A DNA stretch of 64,000 bases from Symbiodinium kawagutii (GCA_009767595.1 VSDK01021871.1:707801-771800), one strand, 5' to 3'; positions 42,474 through 53,873 are shown, counted from the stretch's first letter. Program-made: numbers and translations. Notes: generated by a model not told the origin, from the sequence alone.

Positions 42474-42542
42474 GTGCTCACAATTGATATATGCAACGGT
42501 CATGCCATGCGCCACCATCTCCCATGAGCCAGCCGTCCTCGA

Positions 42543-42780
42543 GGCCAAGTTGGAATTCCACACCCGCAAGCACCTACATGCGCGAAAGCGAAAATGTACA
42601 AGGTGTTGAAAGAGATTTCAGAGGAAGTAAAGCAGGGGCAAAGATGTGATACCAGCTTAGCTGTGGGCGGGCGCGTTCGAAACCCTGAGATGAAAAAACT
42701 GTTGGCAAAACAGTTAGGCCAAGGCTTACAGTCTCTGGAGGGGGCTTCGATGGTGGATTTGAAAACGGGTAGGATCTCAT
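42543..42780 (+). CDS. Gene B exon 5
   Basis: The frame reads QVGIPHPQAPTCAKAKMYKV, LKEISEEVKQGQRCDTSLAV, then RNPEMKKLLAKQLGQGLQSL and EGASMVDLKTG. H-P-x-A-P...Y-x-V is a recurring signature of the same family. Borders approximate. Confidence 0.55.
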
Positions 42781-42938
42781 CGAAAAAAACAAAAAGGGAA
42801 AAGACACAAGAAGAGATGGCTATTGGTGAAGTGAAAAAAATGTCTTCGAAGTTTCCTGGCTTTAGAGCTGAACAAAAGTGTTGTTCAATCATACGGAATA
42901 TATTGGTTCGATTTGTTTTCCAATACATGTTCGCTAAG

Positions 42939-42996
42939 GTTGAAAAAACTCAACAAGGATATCCCAGGATGCTTGGATGAGATGACCGCCTACAAG
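42939..42996 (+). CDS. Gene B micro-exon
   Basis: CGCTAAG|G to TACAAG|GTTCGA, reading LKKLNKDIPGCLDEMTAYK. Short but both sites are present. Confidence 0.5.
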
Positions 42997-43122
42997 GTTC
43001 GAAATTCCAAAGAGTTGGTATCTGGTCTTACTTCTTAGGTAATGCAGGTGTCACCGATCCTTTATATTTCATGGAGTAGTGTTCTGCATCGTATCTCGAC
43101 TCTTCTTCCGATGTACCATCCA

Positions 43123-43250
43123 TGAGTCCAAGGTAAGTGCGCTACTTGGACATGTTCACGTGGTCGAGCAGCATCTGGAGGATGTCCAGGACAAATTGGA
43201 TATAGCTCCATCGGAGGTGGTGCCCGATGAGCTCTATGATCTTAGGTTGA
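43123..43250 (+). CDS. Gene B exon
   Basis: One frame reads KVSALLGHVHVVEQHLEDVQ, then DKLDIAPSEVVPDELYDLR. A strong donor-like GTAAGT lies inside near 43,132, so the true start may be further on. Confidence 0.45.
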
Positions 43251-43399
43251 ATTAACATATGTTGACCCTGATATACATGTCAACTCCCATAGAGTGTTCC
43301 AATGAAAGTTGAGAAATTCATATCACATTAATCGATCATAGCATGCATGCACCTGTCATTTTTTGGAGCATAAGTCGGTAGATTCTTGAGTTTACTAAG

Positions 43400-43609
43400 G
43401 ACTTTCTGGATGAGATCAAAGCCTCAGTCGCACCAGTGGAAACTGACTTGAGAGACGCAAAGCGTCGAGTCAACGTAGCAAAGGGTCCCAAGAAGAATAG
43501 GGCGCAGAAGGTAGCTGAAGTTGAAGTATCTCAAGCCAATGGTTTTTCGGGGGATGAGGATGAACCTGATGACGATGATGTAGCTGATGAATCTGGCGAG
43601 GATCGCTAA
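43400..43609 (+). CDS. Gene B terminal exon
   Basis: Acceptor TTACTAAG|G followed by exactly 70 codons to TAA: DFLDEIKASVAPVETDLRDA, KRRVNVAKGPKKNRAQKV, then the acidic tail GDEDEPDDDDVADESGEDR. No ATG in frame, so simple ORF calling misses it. A basic-then-acidic end is typical of nuclear proteins. Confidence 0.62.
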   Translation, partial: DFLDEIKASVAPVETDLRDAKRRVNVAKGPKKNRAQKVAEVEVSQANGFSGDEDEPDDDDVADESGEDR

Positions 43610-44398
43610 AGGTTCTGTGTGCTGTGATCAACAACTTTACTGAGTCTGGTGTTTTCCCTGTGATCCAGTCCAGCAGTTCAAATCATTTTTGGACCCAGTA
43701 CAGTATCTTGTGTTGACCAGCTGACTCTTGACACGTGTTTTTCATCATGCTTCTTTCCATAGAATTAATCTCATGCTATATTAATCTACATTAAACCGAT
43801 TGATAAAAACACGTGTTTGAAGTATCAGCGTCAACTCTGCGAACCTACGTGCATCCAGCCTTAGATCAATTGATTATGATGATCACCAATCCACCATCAA
43901 CCATGATTCCCGTGGCTGGTTCATGTTTTTGGGGGTGAAGACGATCAACATGATCGTGAACCATTTCTGAAGTTTGACATCTTGGCACAAATGCCATGGA
44001 TGATTCAGTGCGGGGTCACAAACCTTAGGCAAACAAACATGAAGTGAGAAAAGGCCTTGTGCACAACATCTTCCACAAGCAATCTTTCCATGTGGTAGGA
44101 CATTGTGCTGGTAGTTTGCTAGCTGTTTTTGGTATATGGTCCACTCCAGATTGCCACGGTTCTCTACAAGTCAAAATCGTTGCGAGTTGACCTTTGTTTC
44201 CTGTGCTTTTCATATTTCATGAATGGAGCATTGGAGCTGCGTGCATGCTATGTTTTGACTCAGGGGTCACTCAGGGGGAGTGGAGTGAAAAAACAATAGA
44301 TATTGATCACTATCCCATACCATGTGATTACAAAGCTTAAATCTATTGAATTCAACCGTTCTAAATCAAGACTTGGTCTATGTATATTCTCTGCAGTC

Positions 44399-44437
44399 AT
44401 GGATCTCGTGGAAGATATTCTCGAACTGGGACAGCAG
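44399..44437 (+). CDS. Possible first exon of gene C
   Basis: ATG at 44,399 gives MDLVEDILELGQQ and runs into CAGCAG|GTGAGT, a very good donor. Short, so uncertain. Confidence 0.42.
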
Positions 44438-44702
44438 GTGAGTTGGCTGCAAGAGTCACACTTGATTTTTGCCGTGAATGTTCACTGATATACAATAAGT
44501 GCTATGTGAACCTAAACTTCCAACACACTGATCTGGCTGAGGTGAGCGTAACAAAATTGATGAAAATGTTCCACCGAATCCGAAAGAGATTTCCTAGAAG
44601 ATTGCTGCCGCACCTTAGTTGGCAGTTTATATAGATCAGTCCTATACTGCAGAACTGTCAAAGTATATTTTGATCAATGTTGTTTTCACCAGCTCTTATC
44701 AG

Positions 44703-44820
44703 GCAGAATCTGCGTGATTTGATCCGATCTGAACATGATGTTGGCCGAAACGGACCACGAAATTTTTGGAATTGGGTACATAGACAGCGGTGGCGGCGTA
44801 TGTTACCATCCCCCATTGAG
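44703..44820 (+). CDS. Gene C exon candidate
   Basis: After TTATCAG|G the frame reads QNLRDLIRSEHDVGRNGPRN, then FWNWVHRQRWRRMLPSPIE. Charged, soluble; fits the N-terminal part of the transposase-like family. Confidence 0.48.
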
Positions 44821-45216
44821 TGCCTGGGCTTCACTTAATAGATGATAGACTGCATACTCGCATATGTGCATATATAGCTGTGCATCTTGCTGGCCCTGAG
44901 GGTGCGAACGGTGATGGAGGACAAATCGACCGATGATAGATACTTCATGGGAACCTGGCATGTATACTTGCCATCCGAAGTGTACTTTGGCGAAATAATG
45001 CCAGGTTGGTTTCTGGTAGTTTTTGCACAATGGATCAGTTTGGGTTGCGCGCTATGCATGAATTACAATGCGTGTGCACAAGGTTTGCCAGCATCTACCA
45101 CTACGACAAGAAATTGTTTGCAGAACGTTTCCTTGGCCCACCTGGAGTTTCTTGACATATATACTTGTGAGTCATCCATGGCATAGTGCATATCCATCGT
45201 TGTCATTGAAGCCCAG

Positions 45217-45309
45217 GCTATTGAAGCATTTTGGCAGCACCAGAAGGAGACCACCTTTTTCAAGAATCACCCCATTCTTTCTGACCCAGTTACTTGGCAC
45301 AAAGCTCAT
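45217..45309 (+). CDS. Gene C exon with probable GC donor
   Basis: After AAGCCCAG|G the frame reads IEAFWQHQKETTFFKNHPIL, then SDPVTWHKAH. Joining in phase to the next exon needs the donor GCGTGAG at 45,310; the overlapping GTGAGT at 45,312 would break the frame. GC donors are known to be common in dinoflagellates. Confidence 0.58.
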
Positions 45310-45373
45310 GCGTGAGTGTGGGCTGATTGCATTGTTCATTCTATCTTTCGTGATCAAACATCTGAATTCCTAG

Positions 45374-45994
45374 GCTGTTGATCTTAGCAAATGCGTCCCT
45401 CTCATCTATCATGGAGACGACGGTGAAGTGCACCGAAGGCGTAGTTTCATGGTGACAACCTTTGGGTCAGCGGTGATTCACAAATCACCTTGGGATAGTC
45501 GGTACCTCCTCTATTGCACAGACAACTCCAAAAGTTGTTCAAGCACTTTTGATACCTTGGATTCCTGGCTAGCGATGTCCTTCATTGAGCTTGGTGAGGG
45601 CAAATGGCTTCAACACTCTCCTTGGGGTGAAGAGTTGGGGTACCGAAATGAGAAAGCTGGTACTTGGATAGCGGATGGGTGGCGTGGGGTGCTTGTAGCA
45701 TTCCGAGGTGACGAGAAGGCTTTGGCGAAAAGTTTTCATGTGAAAAACACGTGGGTGAGTGAAGAAGTGTGCTTCACATGCAAGGCTTCACGCTTGTCAG
45801 ATTCACCGTACTTGTACACAACTTTTGGGAGAAACGCGCAGCATCGACAAACATGTGTGGACTTTGCTGAGTTTGTGACCCGCAAGTGTGGGGCAAACCC
45901 TTGGGTCAGAATTCCTGGTTTTGACCCATCCTGCATCACATACGACTGGTTGCATGTCCTGGACCTGTCGCTGATTCCAGATGCTGCTGGATCG
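45374..45994 (+). CDS. Gene C core exon: transposase-like protein
   Basis: Acceptor TCCTAG|G. The exon encodes about 207 residues: AVDLSKCVPLIYHGDDGEVH at the start, then WLAMSFIELGEGKW, GTWIADGWRGVLVAFRGDEK, a Cys pair in VSEEVCFTCKASRLSD, and IPGFDPSCITYDWLHVLDLS followed by LIPDAAGS. This order (GDD, GW...GD, C-x-x-C, D-x-x-H-V-x-D-L) is that of a multicopy dinoflagellate family and is loosely reminiscent of the CACTA/Plavaka transposase cores, where the acidic residues are catalytic. Homology to those is unproven. The exon probably ends at GGATCG|GTACTC. Confidence 0.6.
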
Positions 45995-46206
45995 GTACTC
46001 AGGCTGCAGCCATTCAAGACCTACTGTATGCTTAGATTCGAGCCTGATATTTTTTGTTTTCCTGATCCTATCTTGCGAAATCTCCTAGGCACTGGTGGAA
46101 CTATGTAGTGAAGATCATTCTCTTTGGCCTGGTGCGCTTTGGGGTTGTTCTTTTGTGGAAGTGTGACCTCTGACCTATACCGCAAACTCATCTTTCTCTG
46201 CACTAG

Positions 46207-46278
46207 GTGGCACAGCTGATGAACGACTACGCAGAGCATATGTAGAGTTCACCAAGCTTTGCAAACAGCACAAAATTC
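46207..46278 (+). CDS. Gene C exon
   Basis: After GCACTAG| the frame shifted by one reads GTADERLRRAYVEFTKLCKQ, then HKI, ending near |GTTTTTTGG. The phase link to the previous exon was not resolved. Confidence 0.5.
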
Positions 46279-46423
46279 GTTTTTTGGCACCAATGGTTTA
46301 GCTGCTGCGCATGCTCAACAGTGCTGCCGCTACTCAGGAAACAGAGGACAATTCTATTTGATGTTCCTTGGGGGCAAGTGATAGCTTGTTCGCCAAAATT
46401 GATCAGTGATGCTGGCTTGCAAG

Positions 46424-46490
46424 GAAGCAGTTGGTTCCCAAGACCGGTGCATATCCAACCATCGCCCAGAAGCATTTCAATGGTGCTGAC
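46424..46490 (+). CDS. Gene C exon
   Basis: After CTTGCAAG|G: KQLVPKTGAYPTIAQKHFNG, then ADM. The A-Y-P-x-I-x-x-K motif recurs in the family. Confidence 0.52.
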
Positions 46491-46602
46491 ATGACCTTAG
46501 TTTTTCACCTGCAAACGCATTTTCTTTCACATGTATTAGTGGTGTACCGCTTGATGTACCATGTGCATGTATGTCAAATACCATGGGTGACAACAGCTTG
46601 AG

Positions 46603-46818
46603 GAGTCTGGTGTATTGGCCAAGTGGTTGATGGGAGTGACCGTTGGTTTAGCTGCTCAACATCCAGACGATCTTCACATGCAACTACGTGCTGCTGTGTT
46701 CGTCAATGCCTGTGCTATGAGAGATGCTGTATCGCTAGACCAGGGGCCAATACTTACACCATCCAACATGCGGAAGCTACAGACTGCGAACTATTTGTTC
46801 CACAGTTCCTTGAACTGA
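46603..46818 (+). CDS. Gene C exon
   Basis: After GCTTGAG| the exon reads ESGVLAKWLMGVTVGLAAQH, PDDLHMQLRAAVFVNACAMR, DAVSLDQGPILTPSNMRKLQ, then TANYLFHSS. A long, well-behaved helical frame. The 3' end may lie a little before the stop at 46,818. Confidence 0.58.
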   Translation, partial: ESGVLAKWLMGVTVGLAAQHPDDLHMQLRAAVFVNACAMRDAVSLDQGPILTPSNMRKLQTANYLFHSSLN

Positions 46819-46921
46819 TGCTTGGTTTGTTTAGAGTTTAGATTTCACAGCGCTAGTGTTTTGTTGGGTGCGTATATGTGTTGCCAGTCACTGGCTCCTG
46901 TGACTTAAGGGCTTGCTGCAG

Positions 46922-46973
46922 AAGCGGTTGCGAACTGCAAACCTTTGTGGAAAATTCGTCCGAAACTTCACAA
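46922..46973 (+). CDS. Gene C micro-exon
   Basis: GCTGCAG| to CACAA|GTGCTT, reading AVANCKPLWKIRPKLH. It leaves two bases that join in phase to the next exon. K-P-x-x-x-x-x-P-K-x-H is a family signature. Confidence 0.58.
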
Positions 46974-47045
46974 GTGCTTGGGTTGCAGGATATTGTTTTG
47001 TGAGATGATGTTTGCTGTTTTGGGATTTCCATCGAGTGTACTCAG

Positions 47046-47121
47046 GCTAGACCACATCGTAATGGATGGTGCCGAGAGAATGTCACCACTATGGGTGTCA
47101 TGCTATGCTGATGAGGACATG
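47046..47121 (+). CDS. Gene C exon
   Basis: ACTCAG|G to GACATG|GTAGCT, in phase with the previous exon (AA|G): LDHIVMDGAERMSPLWVSCY, then ADEDM. The S-C-x-x-D-E-D ending is a third acidic site expected of a DDE-type core. Confidence 0.58.
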
Positions 47122-47169
47122 GTAGCTTGTCAACTTTTTTGTTTGCTTTTGGTGGTGTGAGTATAGGTG

Positions 47170-47343
47170 TGTATGTGAGAGTGTGTTGCATGTTCCACGC
47201 TATGTATCTGAACCAAGGTTGGAAAGATAAAATCTATGGCAGTGATGGCGACACCGCGTTTACTGGGCCGACAGGTCCTAGAACGATGGGCCTCTTTTGT
47301 GGCTATCAGGTGGAGTCGGCAATTGGGAATATGAAATATTAAC
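47170..47343 (+). CDS. Gene C terminal exon candidate
   Basis: The frame reads VYVRVCCMFHAMYLNQGWKD, then KIYGSDGDTAFTGPTGPRTM, to TAA at 47,341. The R-x...M-Y-L-x-x-x-W part fits the family's end; the rest may be read-through. Confidence 0.42.
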
Positions 47344-47609
47344 TTAGAAAAGTATAGCGAAGCCCATGGCACTCAATGGTTTCACCACACCATTCCCATT
47401 GCCCCACCTTCCAGTTGGCGAAGAGCTCGAGATTGGCCGCCGCACCAGGGGAAATGATGAGGGGGGCGGAGGCGATGATGGTGGGAGAACAACAATCAAT
47501 TCAAAGGATGGATCATTAACCACAACATCCACAACAGTACATGCCCATGCATGATGTTATCTTACAAGTCACCCATTTGATATATACACAAGTGCCCCTT
47601 TGATATATA

Positions 47610-47722
47610 ACCAGCTTCTCTAAGTGACTTCTTTTTCCATTTTGTTAATGGATAAGGCTAAGTGACCCTTAGAACCCCTTGGATATCAAAATGGAAAAAG
47701 AAGGCACTTTGAAGAAGCTGGT
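47610..47722. mobile_element. Inverted-repeat element (AAGTGACTT family)
   Basis: Left arm ACCAGCTTCTCTAAGTGACT with TCTTTTTCCATTTTG (47610-47644) is nearly the reverse complement of 47687-47722 (CAAAATGGAAAAAGAAGGCA, CTTTGAAGAAGCTGGT). AAGTGACCC and GATATATA words surround it. Shared words with 30,215-30,372 and 39,262-39,358. It could be a MITE or the end of a larger transposon. Confidence 0.68.
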
Positions 47723-47759
47723 AGATGGAATATGATATATCATGATATATCTATCTCTA

Positions 47760-49503
47760 GAATCAGGGATCGGTCATGCACCAACCATGACCAGAAGTGT
47801 AGACCTCTACGGCTTGACCCAATGATGCAGGGTCTACACGTATCGCCTTCAGGGCAATCCTATTGGTGCTCCTACAATCTGGCGTAGCTCCCAAGCACCA
47901 ACTCAGATGCTTGGCGGCGATTAGTGAAGCATGATGATTGATACTGCTGGTTAATGATGGCCGTTAACTTTGCTTAATGATGGCTTACTCAAAAGAAACA
48001 TCATGATGACTAATGATTAATGGTTGCTGACAGGTGGTTGGGAGGGAGGCCAGCAGCTGTTCGGGGTATCGGTCTGGAGCTACAGTACAAGTGGTGACCC
48101 AACCAAATGATAGATTCATGATGTTTTCTGGTCAATCATGGCTCACCACCACATAGCTATTGATAAAAATGGCTACTCTATGGTTGATTTGTGAAGCAGA
48201 ATGATTCCAAGTAAATGTTTTGGGTCGACTATGGTCATTGAATCATTCATGCTACACAGGTTGCGGACATGTCTGTTACTTTTGTTTGCCCTCCCCGTGT
48301 AGAGGGCACCAAGGTGAAACTACGAAGCAGTGAGCTTAGGGCAGATATGAGCGCCCGGCCTGCTCATGGTTTATGATGATGGTTCATGACGGTTGGTCCC
48401 ACAACTGAGAATAGAATCCAAGATGAAGACTGTACATCTTGAAAGTCATTGAGTCCTGACACAGATGGCGGTGGAATTCACTGATGCGTTCTGAAAGGCC
48501 TTGTTTTGTTGGGCGCACATGGGATGACATGGCACCAACAAAGACAAACCAACAAATACGAACCATATTTTTTCAGCTTTTTGTTAGTTCAAGAAGAGTG
48601 ACCAGCTACCAGGACAAAAACACGTCAGAATCTACAGCACAGGTCCACCGAACAGCAGTTTCGGCTCCACCAAGGATACATGTGGCAGCGAAATGGATAC
48701 CTGCCACCAGTGCTGCTCATTGTGTTGGCGGCCGCAGGTTTCTTGGTGAAATCTTACCGTGGGTAGCAATGAATGGTGGGAGACACCCAGATAGATTTCA
48801 GATGGTAGATCCGTAGAGAAACTGAGGGTGGTTGATTCATATGAATCTACCATTATAGATAAAGCATGAGGCCATCATTTGGTGGAACTCAAGTGCTCCG
48901 GGATGCTCACTATGCATGGACAAAGGTGCATATCTTCACCAAAAGAATTCGAAAGACATGGTGGGTTCGCACTCTCCAAGATTGAGACTTTCTTGGAGAT
49001 GGTCAGTGATAGTGGTTAATCAATGGCTAGTGGTTCGTTGAAATGACAATTTAGTTGGTCAGTTATCATTTCAACTAACCACTAGCTAGTTGGTTTCAAC
49101 TAACCACTAACCACTAACCACTAGATGACCACTAACCAGTTTAGTGCAGTTTCCCCAGGGTGACCTCTTCACCAATACATCCCTCGACAGAAACAAACCA
49201 GCGCAGGCTCCAACACCTCGGAATCCAAGGATCTTGCAGCATATCAGCATGGGCAAAGCGTGGGGTAACCATTAGTACCCACGGATCAAGCTGGTTCAGC
49301 ATCCATGATTTGAACCATCCATCAATGATTTGAACCATAAAATAGCCATCATTTGGTTGGTTCGAATTGCTTGAGCCATCATTTGGTTGGTTCGAGTTCA
49401 ACCAGAAAATGGCCAGCTCGAACCTCGTGATTCACCATCCATGGCTCACCACCAGCTTTCCAACCACTCCGGAACCAGCACGGCATCCTCGCGTAGCGCC
49501 TAG
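47760..49503. other. Non-coding or intergenic stretch
   Basis: No coding signal. Contains AACCACTA repeats at 49,075-49,140 and a palindromic GTAGACCTCTACGGCTTGAC at 47,798-47,817 that also occurs inverted near 28,045. Confidence 0.45.
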
Positions 49504-49590
49504 GCGATGCTTTGGGCGATGTGATTGGAGCCATTTGCACGAGCCACGTGGCTGGACCGGTACACAGCTTGCTGTCCAACTGCACCTCAG
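49504..49590 (+). CDS. Exon candidate of a membrane protein
   Basis: GCCTAG|G to ACCTCAG|GTGGGG, reading DALGDVIGAICTSHVAGPVH, then SLLSNCTS. GC3-rich. Likely upstream part of the 58-64-kb gene or a neighbour. Confidence 0.45.
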
Positions 49591-49720
49591 GTGGGGCAAG
49601 CTGCTGGGCTTGGGGGTCTTGGTTGGGATCAGTTGGGTGAGCTACATTGGTTGAGCTAAGTTGGTTGAGTCTTGATGTAGTTGGTGGATCCTTGATGTAG
49701 TTGGTTCTTTGATCATCAGA

Positions 49721-49825
49721 GGTGTTTCTCAAGGCATGGGGGTACCTGTAAATCATCGAATGTTCACAGTTTATAGTAGTAGACCAACAGAAACTTGGGG
49801 CGTTCCCTATGGGTGGAGAAACTCA
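49721..49825. mobile_element. MITE-like element (GGTTTCTCA family)
   Basis: Left arm GGTGTTTCTCAAGGCATGGG; right arm CGTTCCCTATGGGTGGAGAA ACTCAC ends at 49825. Imperfect inverted pair with the family CCATAGGG core. Confidence 0.55.
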
Positions 49826-51129
49826 CATATCATCATATTCTCATGATGCTTGAGAATGAGAATGGTTCCTTGAGGGTTACCACTAGTTGAATAATTACTA
49901 ATTAGGGAAGATTATCATTATCTCGTTGAAAGTCAAAAAATGACCTGGCAGCGAATGGCTAGGATCTTCGAGTGCCAAATGAATCCACAAAGGGTATGTC
50001 TTGGCATGAAGGGATTCCACAATCATCAAGTGTTGATCAATTAACTGATTCGTTAATTGGTTGACTGATTGGTTGATTGATTGATACAAAATGAGAGTGA
50101 AGTGATGAAATATGGAGCTGTATTGAACGTATGAAGTGAGCATGAGCCACTGTCACTATTTCGTAGGCAACCAGCAGCCGTGCTTTTGAGGCCTCGAATG
50201 GGACCTGCTTGAGTGACTGCTACCACTGACAGTTTCCACCATTATGCAAGCAGTACTATAGTCATGAACGTACCAGCCGTAGCAGCATGATACTGTAAGC
50301 CTTGAGTGTTGCACACCTCACTATTCTTGACCACCATTCAGCATTGTCAACCAGCTCGCTGGGTAAGCTAAATGTGGGTTACCACTTGGGTGATGGGTTT
50401 GTTATGTACCCTAGCTAAAGCTGATTGATTCAGGTGATAAGTCAACCCCCTGCAATACTTCCTGGTGGTGTGGGACCTCTAAGGCATGGTCCATGGGTTA
50501 TTTTTCCAAGCGCCGGTTTTGCTTCCCCTGCTGCCCTGCTCCAGTTTTTGTTGCGCTGCTCTCTATGCCTCTTGGATATATTCATGGGTCATGGGTGGGT
50601 GTGGCGTCGGCTGAGCGTGAGTTGGTCGAGTCAAAGGGTGGTCACAGGTTGATATGACTAACCGTCGGTCGATGAGCATGGGTTGGTCTAACCATGGCTA
50701 GTTGGTCGATTTATGTGACATATGGCTGTGAGTCAAAACCCTGTACCCCTGGTTCCCCATCATTCACCATTATTTTGCCTATTATTGTGGGTTATTGGCC
50801 CCCATTATTGGTTGGTTAATATTGACCCATAGCCATATATGGCTGACCATTGGTTGATGAATGTTTGATATTGATTTTACTGGCTTGATTCATTTTGGCT
50901 GATTGGTGGTCAATGGTGGTTGACTTTGATAATGGTTGTTGATGATTCCATCTCATAGTGAATGATGAACCAGAACTCATCTTAGTCGTAGCTTCCTTCC
51001 TTCGGATTAACGACCATGGTTTATGATGGATTATAATGGTTGACGATGGTTTACAATGATTGGTTAAGACTGGTTGCTTCTGGTTGCAGAGTGAGGCCCC
51101 CGCATGGGACTGCTGATGTAGGATCACAG

Positions 51130-51268
51130 GCCGGTTTCTGGTGGGCAGAGGCCATGTTAATGGTCTTCTTTCGACCCATTTGGCCAATCCGGGGGATACC
51201 ACTGCTTGGGTTAGCGGAAGTTGATGCTGGGGGTTTGATAGCCAGCTACAACCAGCAAATGTGGTAGC
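51130..51268 (+). CDS. Exon candidate of a membrane protein
   Basis: After GATCACAG|G: AGFWWAEAMLMVFFRPIWPI, then RGIPLLGLAEVDAGGLIASY. Hydrophobic with aromatic residues. Border at the 3' side unclear. Confidence 0.42.
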
Positions 51269-51604
51269 GCTAGTAAGCTTAGTTCTGAAAGTTTATTCTA
51301 TATCCTTCTATCAGTGTGAACCATCAACTGCGGAACCCACCAATGACAGCAGTTTCTTGAGTTGTTGGTGAAGTCCAGGATTCGTTCGAATCAATGAAGT
51401 GCAACTCCGGTAGAACAACCACCACCACCAGAAACTGCAGGAAACTTTTAATGCCAACAGAGAAGTCTACCCTTGGGCAAGAGACCGATTGCAAGAACGG
51501 TGGCAGAAACCGTTGCATCGGTCTCTCAGCATGCTGGGCGTAGATCGAGTAGAAATTCCTGGTGGCTGAGGTGTTTGCTGAATCAAAGATATTCTTTCTT
51601 CCAG

Positions 51605-51695
51605 ATGATGGCGCTGTTGGGAGTTTTGCTGGCAAGTTTGGACTGTGTCCAGCTCAACAAGCGGCTCGGTATCCACAGAAGTGGTCAAAGGCCCT
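51605..51695 (+). CDS. Exon candidate
   Basis: A polypyrimidine tract and TTCCAG precede MMALLGVLLASLDCVQLNKR, then LGIHRSG. One membrane or signal segment. Confidence 0.45.
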
Positions 51696-52359
51696 CTAAA
51701 GTTGATGGTTGGTAATGATGGCGAAGGATGGTAGACAATATCACATGATGGTCAATCATTCTTGGAAATGGCTGGTGATGATCCCTGATGGTGAACGCGT
51801 GTGTTCATGACGCTTGAACATGGAAATCAATAGGCGGTAAGCACAAGCTGCAGGCCTAACATCCATGATCTGGCGTCCCTCGTGGTGACGTGGGCATGGC
51901 CACATCCATGTTTTCGAGATAATCAACATGTACAAATGTCCATATGAGCAACCGCTGCGGAAGACATCCCAGGGGACTGGGGCTTGCGCTATACCAACCA
52001 TCCAGATTTATGGCGCCCCCACAAAAATGACCCAAATAGCCAAGATTTATTTGTGTGCAATTTATGGTACCAAGATTTCTTACGAAATGCCTGTTAACTA
52101 TTGTGGTAAATATTATCAGCCATCAATCAGCCATCAACTAACCATCAATCAACCATCAATCAACCATCAATGAAACATCAACTCACCATTGACCATTTTT
52201 CGGGGGCACACTGATCTAAGTAGGACCCCTAACGCCATCAACCCATGGCGGGAAGCTGAACCTGGTGCTAGACTCTCACGCCTTCGTTTCAACATGCCAG
52301 GTCTTTGTAGCAGTAGCCCCTTGGCAGCGTTGAGGAACCGGAGTAGCATCATAGAACTA

Positions 52360-52620
52360 TGGTTCAAGTATAGCTATTGTTAAACCAGAGTTCTATAAAC
52401 TATAGTGTTGAACTATAGGTAAACTATAGCTTGTTTGCGTGTAGCATGTTAGCTTATATCTATAAACTATAGTTTGACCAGAGTTCTACCATGATCAAGC
52501 GTAGTTATACCATTACTCAGCAGTGATGATAACCATCACCATACATTGCCCAGTCGTTCTTCAAAACCAAAGTTATACCATTTCCAGCCACAGTTGTACC
52601 ATGTATATATACCTTTCAAA
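52360..52620. repeat. CTATAG/TATAGTTT-rich repeat patch
   Basis: AACTATAG, GAGTTCTATAAACTATAG and GTTGTACCA words recur at irregular spacing, partly as inverted pairs. A related TAGCTATAGTCATATAGTCA patch is at 53,455-53,610. Confidence 0.5.
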
Positions 52621-53642
52621 TCAGTCCTGGTTGTTCGACCTTGAATTTCAGAAATGTGTGTAGCTACTAGCGTACTGTACAGGACTAAGTGAATTTGAAT
52701 CTGCAACCGTACTGATGCCCAGTAGTTTCTGGCACTATTGCGGTAGGCAGGTCGAGGTTTGTGTTTTCGTTGTGATCATCATCCTTGAAGTTGGTTGATG
52801 AGAAATTTGTGCAAATCATTTCTGAATCAATCGATCAAATGAACTGTCAATTGTGGTTCTTGCTTGTGATCCCTGATCACTGACCAGCCCATGGATTGCA
52901 TGTTTGACCATGAAGCAATGATCGCATTGCTGTTGGTCATCCGTTGTCGGTGACTGGCTGCTCCAAACTGACTGTACGACACATTTGAGGTGCTACAGGT
53001 CGCTCATGGGATCTCATGGGTATGCCCAACTCACCGCGGTGACACGGTCCATCCTACCTGTAGGGCAGCTGATAATGATTCATCTCAGAGGGTAGGGACG
53101 GGTGCATCATGGCGATCATGGGAGATCCATATATTGAAAGATCCAAGGAATGTGAGTGATGGTAAGTCACCAGCATGCCACTGGCAACAATTGGGATGGT
53201 TTATCAATGTCAGGATCTACCATCAAGCACTGTTCTTTACCTCCGAGTTTCATTTACCCAAAAGGATGCAGCTAATCACCAACAATATGATGATATGTAC
53301 CATTATATCGGTCAGTAATAATCATCATGAACCTTTTCTAACCATGACCATTACCCACCAACAACTTTGCATAGTCACAGCTTCACCATTACCGACCACA
53401 GTCAATACTTGCTCCCTGACTTTAACCAAAGTCACAGTCACAATCATACAGCTATAGCTATTCTATTGTGAACCATAGGTGTAGATGGCAATCATGCAGT
53501 TGTATTCTATAGGAGCATAGCTATAGTCATATAGTCACCACAGTCATGGCACCTTGGCCCTACCATGGCTATTGTCATATAGTCACAGTCACCAAAGTCA
53601 TGGCATGTCATGGCTATACCGCAGCTCTACCGTGGTGATGAA

Positions 53643-53860
53643 CTTCGTCAAAGCGCCTTGCTTCAAGCCCTGGCGCCCTGCAGGTGCTTGGGATCCTTCC
53701 ATCCTTCGAGAAGGACACGGGTGGCTCCGATCCCTTCTTCGCCGTGGTCCTGGGAGGTGCCTTGGATGGCAAGGGCGTGGATGGGAGGTCGGATTTCCCA
53801 TGGAAATCAGCGGGTAAACTCAGCTGGTTGGAAAATCCAGGCATGGCCTTAGCTGCTTGA
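53643..53860 (+). CDS. Exon candidate, unknown protein
   Basis: Open for 72 codons without an ATG: SSKRLASSPGALQVLGILPS, FEKDTGGSDPFFAVVLGGAL, DGKGVDGRSDFPWKSAGKLS. GC3 is high. CTGCAG|G at 53,683 is a likely acceptor, so the exon may start there. No domain recognised. Confidence 0.52.
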
Positions 53861-53873
53861 GCTGCTACACCAG

